DNA of 64,000 nucleotides from Paenibacillus glycinis (GCF_009909185.1 NZ_JAAAMV010000002.1:529532-593531), one strand, 5' to 3'. Shown: positions 31,503 through 42,116, counted from the stretch's first letter. Program-made: numbers and translations. Notes: generated from the letters alone by a model not told the origin.

Positions 31503-32678
31503 CTAAGCTCTTTTCCTGCGGGTCATCACGTCGAAGATCACGGCGATCGCCAGCACGGCGCCGCGGATCATGTATTGGTACGAGATGCCGACGCCGAGCA
31601 GGTTCATGCCGCTCGACAGCGACGCCATGACGATCGCGCCGATGATGGAGCCCGTTACTTTGCCGACGCCGCCCGCCGCGGACACGCCGCCGACGTATGC
31701 CGCCGCGATCGCGTCGAGCTCGAACAGGGTGCCGGCCGTCGTGGTGGCGGATTGCAGCCTGGCAGTGAACAGGATGCCGGACAGCGCGGAGAGCATGCCC
31801 ATGGAACCGAACACGATATACGTGATTTTCTTGACGTTGATCCCGGTCAGATGCGCCGCCTCCGGGTTGCTGCCGACCGCGTAGATATGCCGGCCGAGCA
31901 CCGTCTGCGTCGTGAGGAAGTGATAGATGACGACGATCAGCAGCATGATGATGACCGTCCACGAAAAGCCGTTGTAACCGGCGATGATCCAGGTGATGTA
32001 CGCGATGATCGCCGAGACGAATACCAGTTTCACCGCGAACATCCGCTTCGAGATGACGTCGAAATTGTACTTCAGCTTGTTTTGGCGCTTCGAGAACTCG
32101 CTGTAGAGGAACAGCACGATGACGACGGCCCCGAGAATGAGCGACAGCAGGTTCAGGCCGCCGAGCTTGCCGAGCGCCGGAATGAACCCGTTGCCGAGCG
32201 CGTTGAAATGCTCGTCCTTGACGATGATCGTGCCGGTATCCTCCGTCACGCGCAGCAACGCGCCCCTGAAGATGAGCATGCCCGCAAGCGAAGCGACGAA
32301 GGACGGAATGCCGAGTTGGGCGACGAGAAAGCCGTTGAACATGCCGACCACGACGCCCATGACGAGAATGATCGGAATCGTGACGTAGAACGGCACGCCG
32401 AGCTGGGTCATGAATATGGCCGCGATGGCCCCCATGAAACCGGCGGCGAAGCCGACGGACAAGTCGATATGCCGAATGACGATGACGAGGGTCATGCCGA
32501 CGGCAAGCACGGCGATATACCCCGTGGCGTCCAGCAAGTTGCTGATGTTCCGCGACGACATGAACAGGCCGTCCGTCATGATCGAGAAGGTGAGCATGAT
32601 GACGAATAAGGCAATGTACATCCCGTATTCCCGAATGTTTACTTTGATCAACGACCGTGCTTCCTTGATAAGATTCAT
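31503..32678 (-). CDS. mmsB: Multiple monosaccharide ABC transporter permease (GguB/XylH-like)
   Basis: A 391-aa integral membrane protein with about ten helices and the branched-chain/sugar permease core: LLDATGYIAVLAVGMTLVIVIRHIDLSVG, GMFNGFLVAQLGIPSFVASLAGM, GSNPEAAHLTGINVKK (the EAA-like loop) and AAYVGGVSAAGGVGKVTGSIIGA. It forms the channel for sugars delivered by the ChvE-like protein. The ATG at 32678 follows GGGGGAAG. It starts 11 bases after the ATPase gene and is the last gene of the operon. The length and the internal loop around 200-240 fit the GguB branch. Confidence 0.93.
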   Translation of the reverse strand: MNLIKEARSLIKVNIREYGMYIALFVIMLTFSIMTDGLFMSSRNISNLLDATGYIAVLAVGMTLVIVIRHIDLSVGFAAGFMGAIAAIFMTQLGVPFYVTIPIILVMGVVVGMFNGFLVAQLGIPSFVASLAGMLIFRGALLRVTEDTGTIIVKDEHFNALGNGFIPALGKLGGLNLLSLILGAVVIVLFLYSEFSKRQNKLKYNFDVISKRMFAVKLVFVSAIIAYITWIIAGYNGFSWTVIIMLLIVVIYHFLTTQTVLGRHIYAVGSNPEAAHLTGINVKKITYIVFGSMGMLSALSGILFTARLQSATTTAGTLFELDAIAAAYVGGVSAAGGVGKVTGSIIGAIVMASLSSGMNLLGVGISYQYMIRGAVLAIAVIFDVMTRRKRA

Positions 32679-32689
32679 CTGTCTTCCCC

Positions 32690-34210
<1,521 letters not shown>

Positions 34211-34308
34211 GTGCTATCGCTCCTTACCTGGCCTTCCTGCAAGCGGGAAGCGGCGGCGGACTGGCCGCCGCCGTTTCTCCGAAGCAGCATGCTTGCGATG
34301 ATTGCGGT

Positions 34309-35412
34309 TTACAGACCCGTGAAGTCGCCGGCTTTGTAATAACCGGAATCGATCAGCTTCTCCTTGACGTTCGCCTTGTCGACGACGATGACTTCGGTTT
34401 GCTTCGCTTTGACGTCGATCTTGCCGTTGTTGTACGAACCCGTCGTCTCCGGCGTGCCGCCGTCGAGAATCGAGACCGCCATGCCCATCGCGTCCTTGAC
34501 GAGGCTGCGGACGTCCTTGAAGACCGTCATCGATTGCTTGCCGTCGATGACGTATTGAATCGAAGCCTGAACGGCGTCCTGACCTGTCACCACGAAGCTG
34601 GTCACCGCTTTATCCGATGAGAAGACGTCCGCGATCGAACGCGCGGTATCGTCGTTCGGCGCCAGTATTGCAACATCGCCTTTCATATCGGCTGCGGCTG
34701 CCGTCAAATGCGTCTGCGCTTTGTTTTTCGCTTCGTTGGCATCCCAGTTCGTGGTCACTTGTCCGATGATTTTACTCATCTCGGCGCGGGACAGTTCGGC
34801 TTTGTCCTGCAACGCGACCGCTTCGCTGGAATTGGCGATCTTGAACGTGCCGTCGGCGATTTTCGGCTGCAGGACGGACCAAGAGCCTTGGAAGAACAAG
34901 AACGCGTTGTTATCGGTAGCGGAGCCGGCGTATAAGTAGAGCGGTTCGCCGCTTCCTTTCGCGTTGTCGACCAGATATTGAGCTTGCGCTTTGCCGACGG
35001 CCACGCTGTCGAAGGTGACGTAGTAATCGACCGCGTCCGTATTGGTAATCAGCCGGTCGTAGGAGATGACCTTGACGCCGGCTTTCTTCGCCGATTCGAC
35101 GGCGGCCGCGGCCGCATCGCCGTCCTGCGGACAGATGATCAGTACTTGAATGCCTTTATTGATCAGCGTTTCCACGTTTTCCTTCTCTTTCGCGGAAGAA
35201 CCTTGGCTGAATAATATTTCCGTCGTATATTTCGTACCGTCCAGCGCGTCCTTGAAACGCTGCTCGTCTTGGACCCATCGCGACTCGTCCTTCGTCGGGA
35301 GCACGATGCCCACGCTCACTTTGCTGCCTCCGTTTTTGCCGCATGCCGCAACCGCGACCGCCAGGATCATGATGACCAGCAGCAGCGAGATCCGTTTCAT
35401 TCCTTTTCCCAT
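34309..35412 (-). CDS. chvE: ChvE-like sugar-binding lipoprotein of the monosaccharide ABC importer
   Basis: A 367-aa exported lipoprotein (lipobox AVAACGK). The mature fold is a type-1 periplasmic binding protein: SVGIVLPTKDESRWVQDEQRF, VLIICPQDGDAAAAAVESAKKAGVKVISYDRLITNT, YYVTFDSVAVGKAQAQYLV, AGSATDNNAFLFFQG and TGQDAVQASIQYVIDGKQSMTVFKDVR. It matches ChvE, which binds glucose, galactose, arabinose or xylose. The ATG at 35412 follows GAGAGGGG. It opens the import operon and is preceded by a promoter flanked by cre-like sites. Confidence 0.93.
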   Translation of the reverse strand: MGKGMKRISLLLVIMILAVAVAACGKNGGSKVSVGIVLPTKDESRWVQDEQRFKDALDGTKYTTEILFSQGSSAKEKENVETLINKGIQVLIICPQDGDAAAAAVESAKKAGVKVISYDRLITNTDAVDYYVTFDSVAVGKAQAQYLVDNAKGSGEPLYLYAGSATDNNAFLFFQGSWSVLQPKIADGTFKIANSSEAVALQDKAELSRAEMSKIIGQVTTNWDANEAKNKAQTHLTAAAADMKGDVAILAPNDDTARSIADVFSSDKAVTSFVVTGQDAVQASIQYVIDGKQSMTVFKDVRSLVKDAMGMAVSILDGGTPETTGSYNNGKIDVKAKQTEVIVVDKANVKEKLIDSGYYKAGDFTGL

Positions 35413-35605
35413 GCTTGTTACCCCTCTCGAAAAATGTCTTAAGCGCTTACATGACAAACTATAGCACCGCTGCCGGCCGTTGAAAGCGCTGTCCACTAGC
35501 ACATTTTTTATACCGTCTACACTATTTTGATATCGGGTTGTCCAGATTCGCATGGACGGGCTCCGAATCCTTGTCCGGCATGCGTAGGCAGGGATCCGGA
35601 TACGC
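35413..35605 (-). promoter_or_regulatory. Promoter region of the ChvE-MmsA-MmsB operon with two cre-like sites
   Basis: On the minus strand TTTCAA (35485-35480), 16-base spacer, TATAGT (35463-35458). A cre-like box TGAAAGCGCTGTCC (35481-35494, one mismatch to TGWAANCGNTNWCA) covers the -35. A second, TGTAAGCGCTTAAG on the minus strand (35438-35451, two mismatches), lies just downstream of the -10. CcpA-type catabolite repression is expected. The rest of the gap to the xylF terminator holds no gene. Confidence 0.65.
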
Positions 35606-35646
35606 CAAAAAAAACGGCGCCTCTGCGAAGTGCAGAAACGCCGTTC
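35606..35646 (-). terminator. Terminator of the sensor-kinase-regulator-xylF operon
   Basis: AACGGCG...CTGC / GCAG...CGCCGTT stem followed by eight T on the minus strand. It separates the sensing operon from the import operon. Confidence 0.92.
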
Positions 35647-35797
35647 ATGCGGCTGGTCGTATGCGATTTCTTGCGAACGGTGCGAAGGGTTGATTCGGAC
35701 GCGCGGATGCCGTTCAATGGAGCCCGGCCGGACAGGCGGCGCTAGCGGCAGCCTTTCTCGCCCGTGCATGCGTTTCGCAGCGCTCCGGACGCGCCAT

Positions 35798-36892
35798 TCA
35801 CTTCACGTTGCGGTACACGTCCGCGCGGCTGTGAAATCCGTCCGCGATAATCGTCGCGTCGATATTATTCCGGTCGACCGCGATCGGCTCCAGCAGGACG
35901 GCGGGGACGTCGATCTTCTTGTTGAATACCGTCCTGTCCGTGCTCACCCGCTCGCCCTTGGCCATCTGGACGGCGAGCGCGGCCGCGGTCTCCGCCAGCT
36001 TCTTGATGGGCTTGTAGACCGTCATCGTCTGCGTGCCTTCCACGATCCGCTGCGCGGCGGCCAGTTCGGCGTCCATCCCGGTCACGGGGATGCTGCCGGC
36101 CAAATGCTGCTCTGCCAGCGCGGTCACGACGCCGCCCGCCGTCCCGTCGTTGGCCGCGATCACGGCGTCGATCGCGTTGCGGTTGGCCGCGAGCGCCGTG
36201 CGCATGTTCGCCAGCGCGTTGACGGGCTTCCACTCGTTCGTGAACTGGTCGTACACGATCTGAATGTCGCCGCGGTCCACGAGCGGCTGCAGGACGCTCA
36301 TCTGTCCCCGTTTGAACATATGCGCGTTGTTGTCGGTATCGGCGCCTTCGATCAGCACGTAGTTGCCGCGCGGCACCTTGGCGACGATCGCCTGCGCCGC
36401 CAGCTCGCCTACCTTCTCGTTATCGAACGAGACGTACAGATCCACGTCCGCGTTCAAGATCAACCGGTCGTAGGAGATGACTTTAATGCCGGCCTGATGC
36501 GCCTTCGCCACGATCGCCGCCGACACTTCGGCGTCGTGCGGCACGACGACGAGCACGTCGACATGCCGCGAGATCATATTCTCCGCCTGCGCGATCTGCT
36601 TGGCGTCGTCGCCGTTCGCCGCCTGCACGTCCACCTCCGCGCCGAGCTTCTCGACCGCCGCCTTGAACAAGTCGCGGTCTTTCTTCCACCGTTCCTCGAG
36701 CAGCGTGTCGAGCGACAGGCCGACGACCAATTTGCGCGCGGCTTGACCTTCGATTGCCGTATTCCGGGCATCCGGCGCTTCATCGGAGACGCCGCCCGCG
36801 CCTGGCGGCCGGTTCGCCGAACAGGCGGAGAGCAGAACAAGCAAGACTGCCGCTGCGCCGAACATCCCATTCCGCTTTGAGCCCCGCTTCAT
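35798..36892 (-). CDS. xylF: D-xylose-binding lipoprotein XylF-like
   Basis: A 364-aa exported lipoprotein (lipobox LLSACSA). The mature part follows XylF closely: VVGLSLDTLLEERWKKDRDLF, ENMISRHVDVLVVVPHDAEV, GIKVISYDRLILNADVDLYVSFDNEKVGELAAQA, GADTDNNAHMFKRGQMSVLQP, NDGTAGGVVTAL and GTQTMTVYKPIKKLA. The likely ligand is D-xylose. It lies 27 bases after the response-regulator gene, has no permease or ATPase of its own, and is cut off from the import operon by a terminator. It may feed MmsAB or act only in sensing. Confidence 0.9.
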   Translation of the reverse strand: MKRGSKRNGMFGAAAVLLVLLSACSANRPPGAGGVSDEAPDARNTAIEGQAARKLVVGLSLDTLLEERWKKDRDLFKAAVEKLGAEVDVQAANGDDAKQIAQAENMISRHVDVLVVVPHDAEVSAAIVAKAHQAGIKVISYDRLILNADVDLYVSFDNEKVGELAAQAIVAKVPRGNYVLIEGADTDNNAHMFKRGQMSVLQPLVDRGDIQIVYDQFTNEWKPVNALANMRTALAANRNAIDAVIAANDGTAGGVVTALAEQHLAGSIPVTGMDAELAAAQRIVEGTQTMTVYKPIKKLAETAAALAVQMAKGERVSTDRTVFNKKIDVPAVLLEPIAVDRNNIDATIIADGFHSRADVYRNVK

Positions 36893-36919
36893 CCTCGAGC
36901 CCTCCTTCCAGCGCGCCGC

Positions 36920-38506
36920 TTACGGCCGTTTCTTGTCCGATGGCCGGAGCAGCAGCTTCCTGTAATCCGTCGGCGAAGTGCCGACGATCTTCTTGAACAC
37001 CCGGCTGAAATAATTGGGGTCGTGATAGCCGATGTCGTACGTGATTTCCTTCAAGCTCTTCTCCGTCTCCCGCATGAGCAGCTTGGCCGTCTCCATCCGG
37101 CATTCCGTCAAATAATCGATGTAGTTCATCCCGCAATGCGCCTTGAACAGCTTGCTGGCATAGAACGGATTGCGGTCGACGGCGGCCGCCACGCGCTCCA
37201 GCGAGAGGTCCTCGTGGGCATGCGCCTTGATGAACTGCTTCATCGTCGCCACCAGCCCCGATTCCATGTCCCCCGCCGACAGCGCGGTCGTTTCCGCCAA
37301 GCGGCCGAGGATAATGCCCGTATCGATCTTGAGCTGCGCGAAGCCCGGCGCTTGGTGCGGATAATACGGCTTGCCGATCTCATAGCCCATCTCCTCCAGC
37401 ATTCGGGCCAAGACGACCAGCACCTCGAAGATCCGCTGCTGCACGATGCCGATCGGCTGCCCGGCCCCTTCGTATAGATCGATCAGCCGGCCGATGCCGG
37501 CCATGGCGGAATCCCAGCTGCCGCGCCTCACGTCTTCCAGGATCCCCTTTTCCAGCTCCATCAATCGCTGCCCGTCCGGCGTAAGGACATGCTGCGGCAA
37601 ATCCTCGTACAAGCAAAACCGCGCGGGCAGCGACGAATCCACGGAAGCCAGCAGCGCCTCGTGATACGATCTGCGCATCTCCGTCCGTTCGGCGCATAGT
37701 CCGCCGATGCCGATAAACGGCTCCTCGCCGTTCATTCGCCGCAGCGCCTGAACGAGCCAGCGCCCGATACCGGCGGCGGCCCGACGGTAAGATTCCCCGT
37801 CGTCCTTGAACACGATCAGCGGAATTTGCTCGCCGGACGGCTTGCCGATCCAGCAGTGAACCGCCGACGACGCCAGCTGCTCCGCCAAGCCCGCATGGAG
37901 CCGTTCCAGCTCGCGCTGCCCGCCCGCGACTCCCCCGTTGCCCTGCAGCAGCACGTTCACGACGAAGCCGCCGTTCATCTCCGGCACGCCGAGCAGGTCG
38001 ATCATTTCGTCCAAATGAACCGACGGCGCGAAGTCGAACAACAGCTGCGAGACGATGTCCGCTTCCACGACCGGCAGCATCCGGCGCAGCTTTTCCTTGT
38101 CCAGGCTCCGGTTCGCCGATTCGGCGCGCGAAGCCTTGATCTCGTCCGCGACTTTGCCGACCGTCTCCAGCACGACCGCCGTCTTGCTCGGCTTGAGCAG
38201 ATAGTCGCGAACGCCGAGGCGGATCGCCTGCTGCGCGAACTCGAACGTGTCGTATGCCGTGACGACGATGAATTTGACGGCGTCGTCCGTCTGCCGGATG
38301 GTCTCGATCGCCTGCAATCCGCCGATGCCCGGCATCTTGATGTCCATCGTAACGAGATCCGGCTTCAGCCGCGCCGCCGCTTCGATCGCCTCGCGCCCGT
38401 TCGACGCCTGGCCGACGATCTCGATATCGCCGAAGCCTTCGCTGATCATCCGCTGCAATGCGGTCCGTTCGATCGGCTCGTCGTCCACGATCAATACCGT
38501 AATCAT
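36920..38506 (-). CDS. Response regulator with AraC-type output (YesN-like)
   Basis: A 528-aa regulator. Residues 1-120 form the receiver (VLIVDDEPIERTAL, phospho-acceptor Asp55 in TMDIKMPGIGG, FIVVTAYDTFEFAQQAIRLG, YLLKPSK). Residues 125-425 form a variable linker. The C-terminal AraC HTH has HEDLSLERVAAAVDRNPFYASKLFKAHCGMNYIDYL and ITYDIGYHDPNYFSRVFKKIVGTSPTDYR. Its start overlaps the kinase stop as ATGA, with AGGAGGACG upstream. It should be phosphorylated by the LytS-type kinase and activate the sugar-uptake genes. Confidence 0.93.
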   Translation of the reverse strand: MITVLIVDDEPIERTALQRMISEGFGDIEIVGQASNGREAIEAAARLKPDLVTMDIKMPGIGGLQAIETIRQTDDAVKFIVVTAYDTFEFAQQAIRLGVRDYLLKPSKTAVVLETVGKVADEIKASRAESANRSLDKEKLRRMLPVVEADIVSQLLFDFAPSVHLDEMIDLLGVPEMNGGFVVNVLLQGNGGVAGGQRELERLHAGLAEQLASSAVHCWIGKPSGEQIPLIVFKDDGESYRRAAAGIGRWLVQALRRMNGEEPFIGIGGLCAERTEMRRSYHEALLASVDSSLPARFCLYEDLPQHVLTPDGQRLMELEKGILEDVRRGSWDSAMAGIGRLIDLYEGAGQPIGIVQQRIFEVLVVLARMLEEMGYEIGKPYYPHQAPGFAQLKIDTGIILGRLAETTALSAGDMESGLVATMKQFIKAHAHEDLSLERVAAAVDRNPFYASKLFKAHCGMNYIDYLTECRMETAKLLMRETEKSLKEITYDIGYHDPNYFSRVFKKIVGTSPTDYRKLLLRPSDKKRP

Positions 38507-39942
38507 AGTTTCGTCCTCCTTGGAAGCGTGAGCGTGATGCATGTTCCTCCTCCGGTCGCGGAATCGATCGCGATGATATCCTCCGTCCCGTAAAACAACC
38601 TCAGGCGATCCATCACGTTGCGAATGCCGATGCCGGTGGAATGGCCCTTGTAGCCCGGCGGATCCAGGTCGGACAGCAGGCTGCCGAGCTTCTCGGGTTC
38701 CATCCCCGGACCGTTGTCCCGCACCTGCACGACGACGGCATCCGTTTCGTTTATCACGCGCAGGGTCAGCGTTCCGCCGTCCTCGGACGGCTCGATCGCA
38801 TAGATGAACGCGTTCTCCACGAGCGGCTGAAGAATCAGGATCGGCACCTCGATCTCCAGCGCCGTCTCGTCGATCTCGCGGACGATCCGCACGCGGTCGC
38901 CGAAGCGCGCCTGCTGAATCGTCAAGTACTCCTCCAGCACGTCGATCTCGTCCTTGAGCGAGACCCGGCTGTCCATCCGCCTGAGATTGTACCGCAGCAT
39001 GCCCGCCACCGAGCTGATAAGCTCGCTGGTCTTGTCCGCGCCCGACAGGTACGCTTCCTTGGACAGCATGTTGAGCGTATTGAACAGAAAATGCGGATTG
39101 ATCTGGCTCTGCAGGCTCTTCAGCTCGCTTTCCTTCAGCATCAGCTTATGCTTGTGCAGGTCGTATTCCAGCTGCGCCTTGCTCTGGATCTCGTCGAACA
39201 GATTGCCGATGTTCAGCCGCATGCTGTCGAGAGTCTTGGCGAGGAAGGCCATGTCGTCGTTGTTGTCGACGACGATGGGATTCTGGAAATTCCCCCGCGA
39301 CAGCTCGCGCGCGGACTGCGTCAGCTTCAGGATCGGCCGCGTGACGCCGCTGACGAACCGGTAGGAGAACAGCAGCAGCAGCAGGGACACGAAAGCCAGC
39401 GCCCAAAAGCCCATCTTCTTGATCTCGTTGCTGCGCGCGATGATCTGCCGGTAGAAGGCATCGTACGTCTTCTGCTCCCCGCCGATCAGCGACAGCGTCG
39501 TCTCCGAGATGTACGCGGAGATGTTCGAAGCCTCGTCGAACTGCTCCGCCCCGGCATCGTCGTCGTTATCCCGCTGGAACCGGACGGCCAGATTCATCGC
39601 TTCCGACTGGCTGTCGACCATATGCTGGAAATTAACGAGCAGCATATCGTTATTGGGATTGCGCAGCTTGTTCATATCCAGCTTCGTCCGCAGCAGCCGG
39701 TTATCGTCCTCCACGTAGCGGCGCAGGTTTTCCTCGGTCGGCGACATCCGGTAGCCGTTCAACGTCGTCAACGCCTGGCGGCTCAGCTCGGAAGCCTGAT
39801 TCATCAGCAGGTAGCGCTGCAATATCCCGTTGTACTTCTCGACCGTGCGTTGGTTAAAAATACTCATCGAGATCCAAATGAATGCCATGATGATCCAGAT
39901 GATCAGCGAGAGCATCATCATTTTGTTGCGGATCGTCTTCAT
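38503..39942 (-). CDS. Sensor histidine kinase, LytS/YesM type
   Basis: A 479-aa membrane kinase. Membrane helices near 9-29 and 178-198 flank an extracytoplasmic domain of about 150 residues, followed by a HAMP linker (VTRPILKLTQSARELSRGNFQ). The His_kinase domain has His284 in SQINPHFLFNTLN, the N box LQPLVENAFIYAI, and the G boxes VRDNGPGM and GIGIRNVMDRL. It overlaps the upstream sugar-binding gene and the downstream regulator gene by four bases each (ATGA), so translation is coupled. It probably receives its signal from the membrane-anchored binding protein. Confidence 0.94.
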   Translation of the reverse strand: MKTIRNKMMMLSLIIWIIMAFIWISMSIFNQRTVEKYNGILQRYLLMNQASELSRQALTTLNGYRMSPTEENLRRYVEDDNRLLRTKLDMNKLRNPNNDMLLVNFQHMVDSQSEAMNLAVRFQRDNDDDAGAEQFDEASNISAYISETTLSLIGGEQKTYDAFYRQIIARSNEIKKMGFWALAFVSLLLLLFSYRFVSGVTRPILKLTQSARELSRGNFQNPIVVDNNDDMAFLAKTLDSMRLNIGNLFDEIQSKAQLEYDLHKHKLMLKESELKSLQSQINPHFLFNTLNMLSKEAYLSGADKTSELISSVAGMLRYNLRRMDSRVSLKDEIDVLEEYLTIQQARFGDRVRIVREIDETALEIEVPILILQPLVENAFIYAIEPSEDGGTLTLRVINETDAVVVQVRDNGPGMEPEKLGSLLSDLDPPGYKGHSTGIGIRNVMDRLRLFYGTEDIIAIDSATGGGTCITLTLPRRTKL

Positions 39943-40922
39943 GGCGCCGCCTCCTTCGCGCCGGGGGCGGCAACGACGCTGATGGGAGTGAAATAACTGG
40001 CGTCGAGCGGCAGCCGGTCGTTATCGAGCCAGCGCCGCAGCAGGTCGACGCTCATCTTCCCCATTTCCTCGTAATGCTGGGACAAGCCCGCCTGCACGAG
40101 TCCGGCCCGAAGCAGCGACTCGGTCTGCGGCGAATCGTCGAACATGAACACCTCGGAGGCTCTGCGCTTGGACCGCGAATCGGCGGCCTCGACGATGCTC
40201 TTGCCCGAGTCGGCCGGCAGCCCGATGAATGCCTTGACCCCGGGATAATGGTTCAGGATGTCGTCGGTCTGCATGCCCGCCTGCAGCTTCGCGGCGTTCT
40301 CCGAAGCGAATACGAGCCGGATGCCCGCGTATGCGTTCAGCACCTCCCGCAGCCCTCGCAGCCGAAGCTGGTCGGTATCCGACGTATCGGCATTCATCAC
40401 GACGCCGACGATGCCCTCGCCCTTCAGCTGCGCCGCGAGATGATGGCCCATCAGGATCCCCTCCCGGTAATGGTCCGAGCCGATGTATGTTTTGCGCAGG
40501 CTGCCCGGAACGTCGGAATTGATCGTGATCACCGGGATGCCCTTCTCGGTCGCCTTGTTCACCAACCGCGCGAAGTCTGGCCGGTCCACGCCTTCGATGA
40601 TGATCCCGTCCACCTTGGAAGCGATTGCAATATCAACCTGCTTGAGCAGCTCCTCGACGTTCGAACGGTACACGCCCCAGAAGTCGATCATCATGCCGTG
40701 AACGGCGGCCGCGTCGCGCGCGCCTTTCTGCATCTCGTTCATGACATAGCTGCCCTGCTCCTGCGAGATGACGACGATGCGCTCCGAATGCTCGTTCGGC
40801 GCCGCTCCCGTTCCGTCGGACAGGTCCATGTCGCCGCGGTAAATCGTCAGCATGAGGTACAACGTGACCGCGAGCGCAGCCAGACTGCCCGCGAATACCG
40901 TGACAAAAAGCAGCTTTTTCAT
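39939..40922 (-). CDS. Membrane-anchored sugar-binding sensor protein (XylFII-like)
   Basis: A 327-aa protein with one N-terminal membrane helix (about 4-28) and no lipobox Cys, so it stays anchored. The outer part is a RbsB-like type-1 binding fold: IVVISQEQGSYVMNEMQKGARDAA, VDGIIIEGVDRPDFARLVNKATEKGIPVITINSDVPGS, YIGSDHYREGILMGHHLAAQL, GLPADSGKSIVEAA, FDDSPQTESLLRAGLVQAGLSQHYEEMG. The gene is first in the kinase/regulator/xylF operon and overlaps the kinase by four bases. This matches XylFII, which pairs with LytS to sense D-xylose in Clostridium beijerinckii. Ligand identity here is inferred. Confidence 0.88.
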   Translation of the reverse strand: MKKLLFVTVFAGSLAALAVTLYLMLTIYRGDMDLSDGTGAAPNEHSERIVVISQEQGSYVMNEMQKGARDAAAVHGMMIDFWGVYRSNVEELLKQVDIAIASKVDGIIIEGVDRPDFARLVNKATEKGIPVITINSDVPGSLRKTYIGSDHYREGILMGHHLAAQLKGEGIVGVVMNADTSDTDQLRLRGLREVLNAYAGIRLVFASENAAKLQAGMQTDDILNHYPGVKAFIGLPADSGKSIVEAADSRSKRRASEVFMFDDSPQTESLLRAGLVQAGLSQHYEEMGKMSVDLLRRWLDNDRLPLDASYFTPISVVAAPGAKEAAP

Positions 40923-40936
40923 GCGTACTCCCTTTT

Positions 40937-40950
40937 TGAAAGCGTTTTTG
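40937..40950. promoter_or_regulatory. cre-like site upstream of the sensor operon
   Basis: TGAAAGCGTTTTTG matches TGWAANCGNTNWCA except for the last two bases. It lies between the probable promoter and the ribosome site of the XylFII-like gene. Confidence 0.45.
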
Positions 40951-41089
40951 CACCTATTCTATCCGGAAATGTCGCGTTTGCATAGGTGTAAAATTTGTGC
41001 GCGCGGTGGCGGGATTGGATTTACGGGTAAATCCATGTCGCAAAATTGGAGGATTCTGGTTGATTCCGGATGCCGAAAGGCGCGCAAAA

Positions 41090-41132
41090 TAAAAAAGAGC
41101 CTTCCATAATCGATCTCGATCTGGAACGCCCT
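41090..41132 (-). terminator. Terminator of the DUF6530 gene
   Basis: GGGCGTTCCA / TGGAAGGCTC arms with one mismatch and one G-T pair, then TTTTTTATT on the minus strand. Confidence 0.75.
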
Positions 41133-41205
41133 TTGGGCAAGCCGGTCGGTTGGATGATACTTGGCGCAAACGGTTTGGCAACTCGCATGCCGCGCCAAGC
41201 TTGCG

Positions 41206-41685
41206 TTAATAGCCGAGCTCCTTCAACATGCGGGACAACGTCCGCAGCCGTTCGCCGATGAGTTCGTCGTCGTCGCTAAGCGCTTGGCTGAACAGCTTGA
41301 TGTCCTCGTTGATTTTCTCGTTGTCCGTGCATACGGCGATCGTCATCGCGTCTCCCTGCAGTCCTACCCGGTCGATGACGGGATTTTGCTCGTCGTAAAG
41401 ATGCTTGTAGCGATAGGCCTCCCGGAAATGAACCATGCTGCGGCTGACCAGAATCGCCAAATCAAGGACGCGATGGAGCGGCAGCTCTTCGGATTGCCTG
41501 GACCATTTCTCGCCCGTGTACCGCCATACTTTCGCCGAGATATCGAGCTTTCCCCGGTCGTTCCACTGCGCCAAGCCGAGGGAAATGCCCTTCGCGTCGG
41601 AATGGTTGGCGTACCTGCCGTCGATGTGCTCGTAATTCTCGGATACGATGACCGGTTTATGCTTTAACGTCGTCGGAATTTTCAT
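41206..41685 (-). CDS. DUF6530 family protein
   Basis: A 159-aa cytoplasmic protein strongly resembling the DUF6530 family of Bacillales: MKIPTTLKHKPVIVSENYEH, SDAKGISLGLAQWNDRGKLDISAKVWRYTGEKWSRQSEELPLHRVLDLAIL, REAYRYKHLYDEQNP and VGLQGDAMTIAVCTDNE. No function is known. The ATG at 41685 follows AGGAGC at proper spacing. Upstream lies a 17-bp palindrome (41750-41766) in the expected promoter area, suggesting repressor control. Single-gene unit with its own terminator. Confidence 0.85.
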   Translation of the reverse strand: MKIPTTLKHKPVIVSENYEHIDGRYANHSDAKGISLGLAQWNDRGKLDISAKVWRYTGEKWSRQSEELPLHRVLDLAILVSRSMVHFREAYRYKHLYDEQNPVIDRVGLQGDAMTIAVCTDNEKINEDIKLFSQALSDDDELIGERLRTLSRMLKELGY

Positions 41686-42066
41686 CTTTTGCTGCTCCTG
41701 TTCTGCTGTCGATGGAATGGCATAGCGGTTGAATCTGCGTTCGTCTCGAATTACTAATTTAGTAATCCACTAACTTCAAGCCGATCATATCCCGAAGGAG
41801 CCCGAGAAGTCAACCCTCCCTGAGCTTATCCCGGTTATTGAACTCGGCATATTTAAGAATGCATATTCTTTAATTCATGCAAGGAACGGCTGCCGTTTCC
41901 GCAGCTATTGACTCGTCCGGCGTATTATTCAAGAACAGTCAGTCGGCATTGAACGCGAAAAATATTGGAGCCTAGACGAGTGGAAATGACTTTACCTGCT
42001 CCTTCCAGCCTGTTCCGCCCCACCATTCCTTCCATAAAACTCGCCGGCGGCTTCCTCCGCCCATTG
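41686..42066. other. Non-coding region between DUF6530 and tetR-type genes
   Basis: AT-richer than the DNA to its left. It holds the palindrome at 41750-41766 and a near-palindrome AAGAATGCATATTCTT at about 41852-41867. A minus-strand open frame at 41925-42236 overlaps the TetR start and promoter antisense and is not considered a gene. Confidence 0.5.
41750..41766. promoter_or_regulatory. 17-bp perfect palindrome upstream of the DUF6530 gene
   Basis: ATTACTAA-T-TTAGTAAT is symmetric around one base. On the minus strand TTGAAG lies 17 bases from TAGTAA inside the palindrome, so it may be an operator over the -10. Confidence 0.5.
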
Positions 42067-42098
42067 TTGACTGTACATTCTTTAATCAGTATACTGAT
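42067..42098 (+). promoter_or_regulatory. Promoter and operator of the TetR-type gene
   Basis: TTGACT (42067-42072), 17-base spacer, TATACT (42090-42095). The perfect 14-bp palindrome ATCAGTATACTGAT (42085-42098) covers the -10, as expected for autorepression by the TetR protein encoded 19 bases downstream. Confidence 0.75.
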
Positions 42099-42116
42099 CG
42101 AAAGGAGGTATTCATC

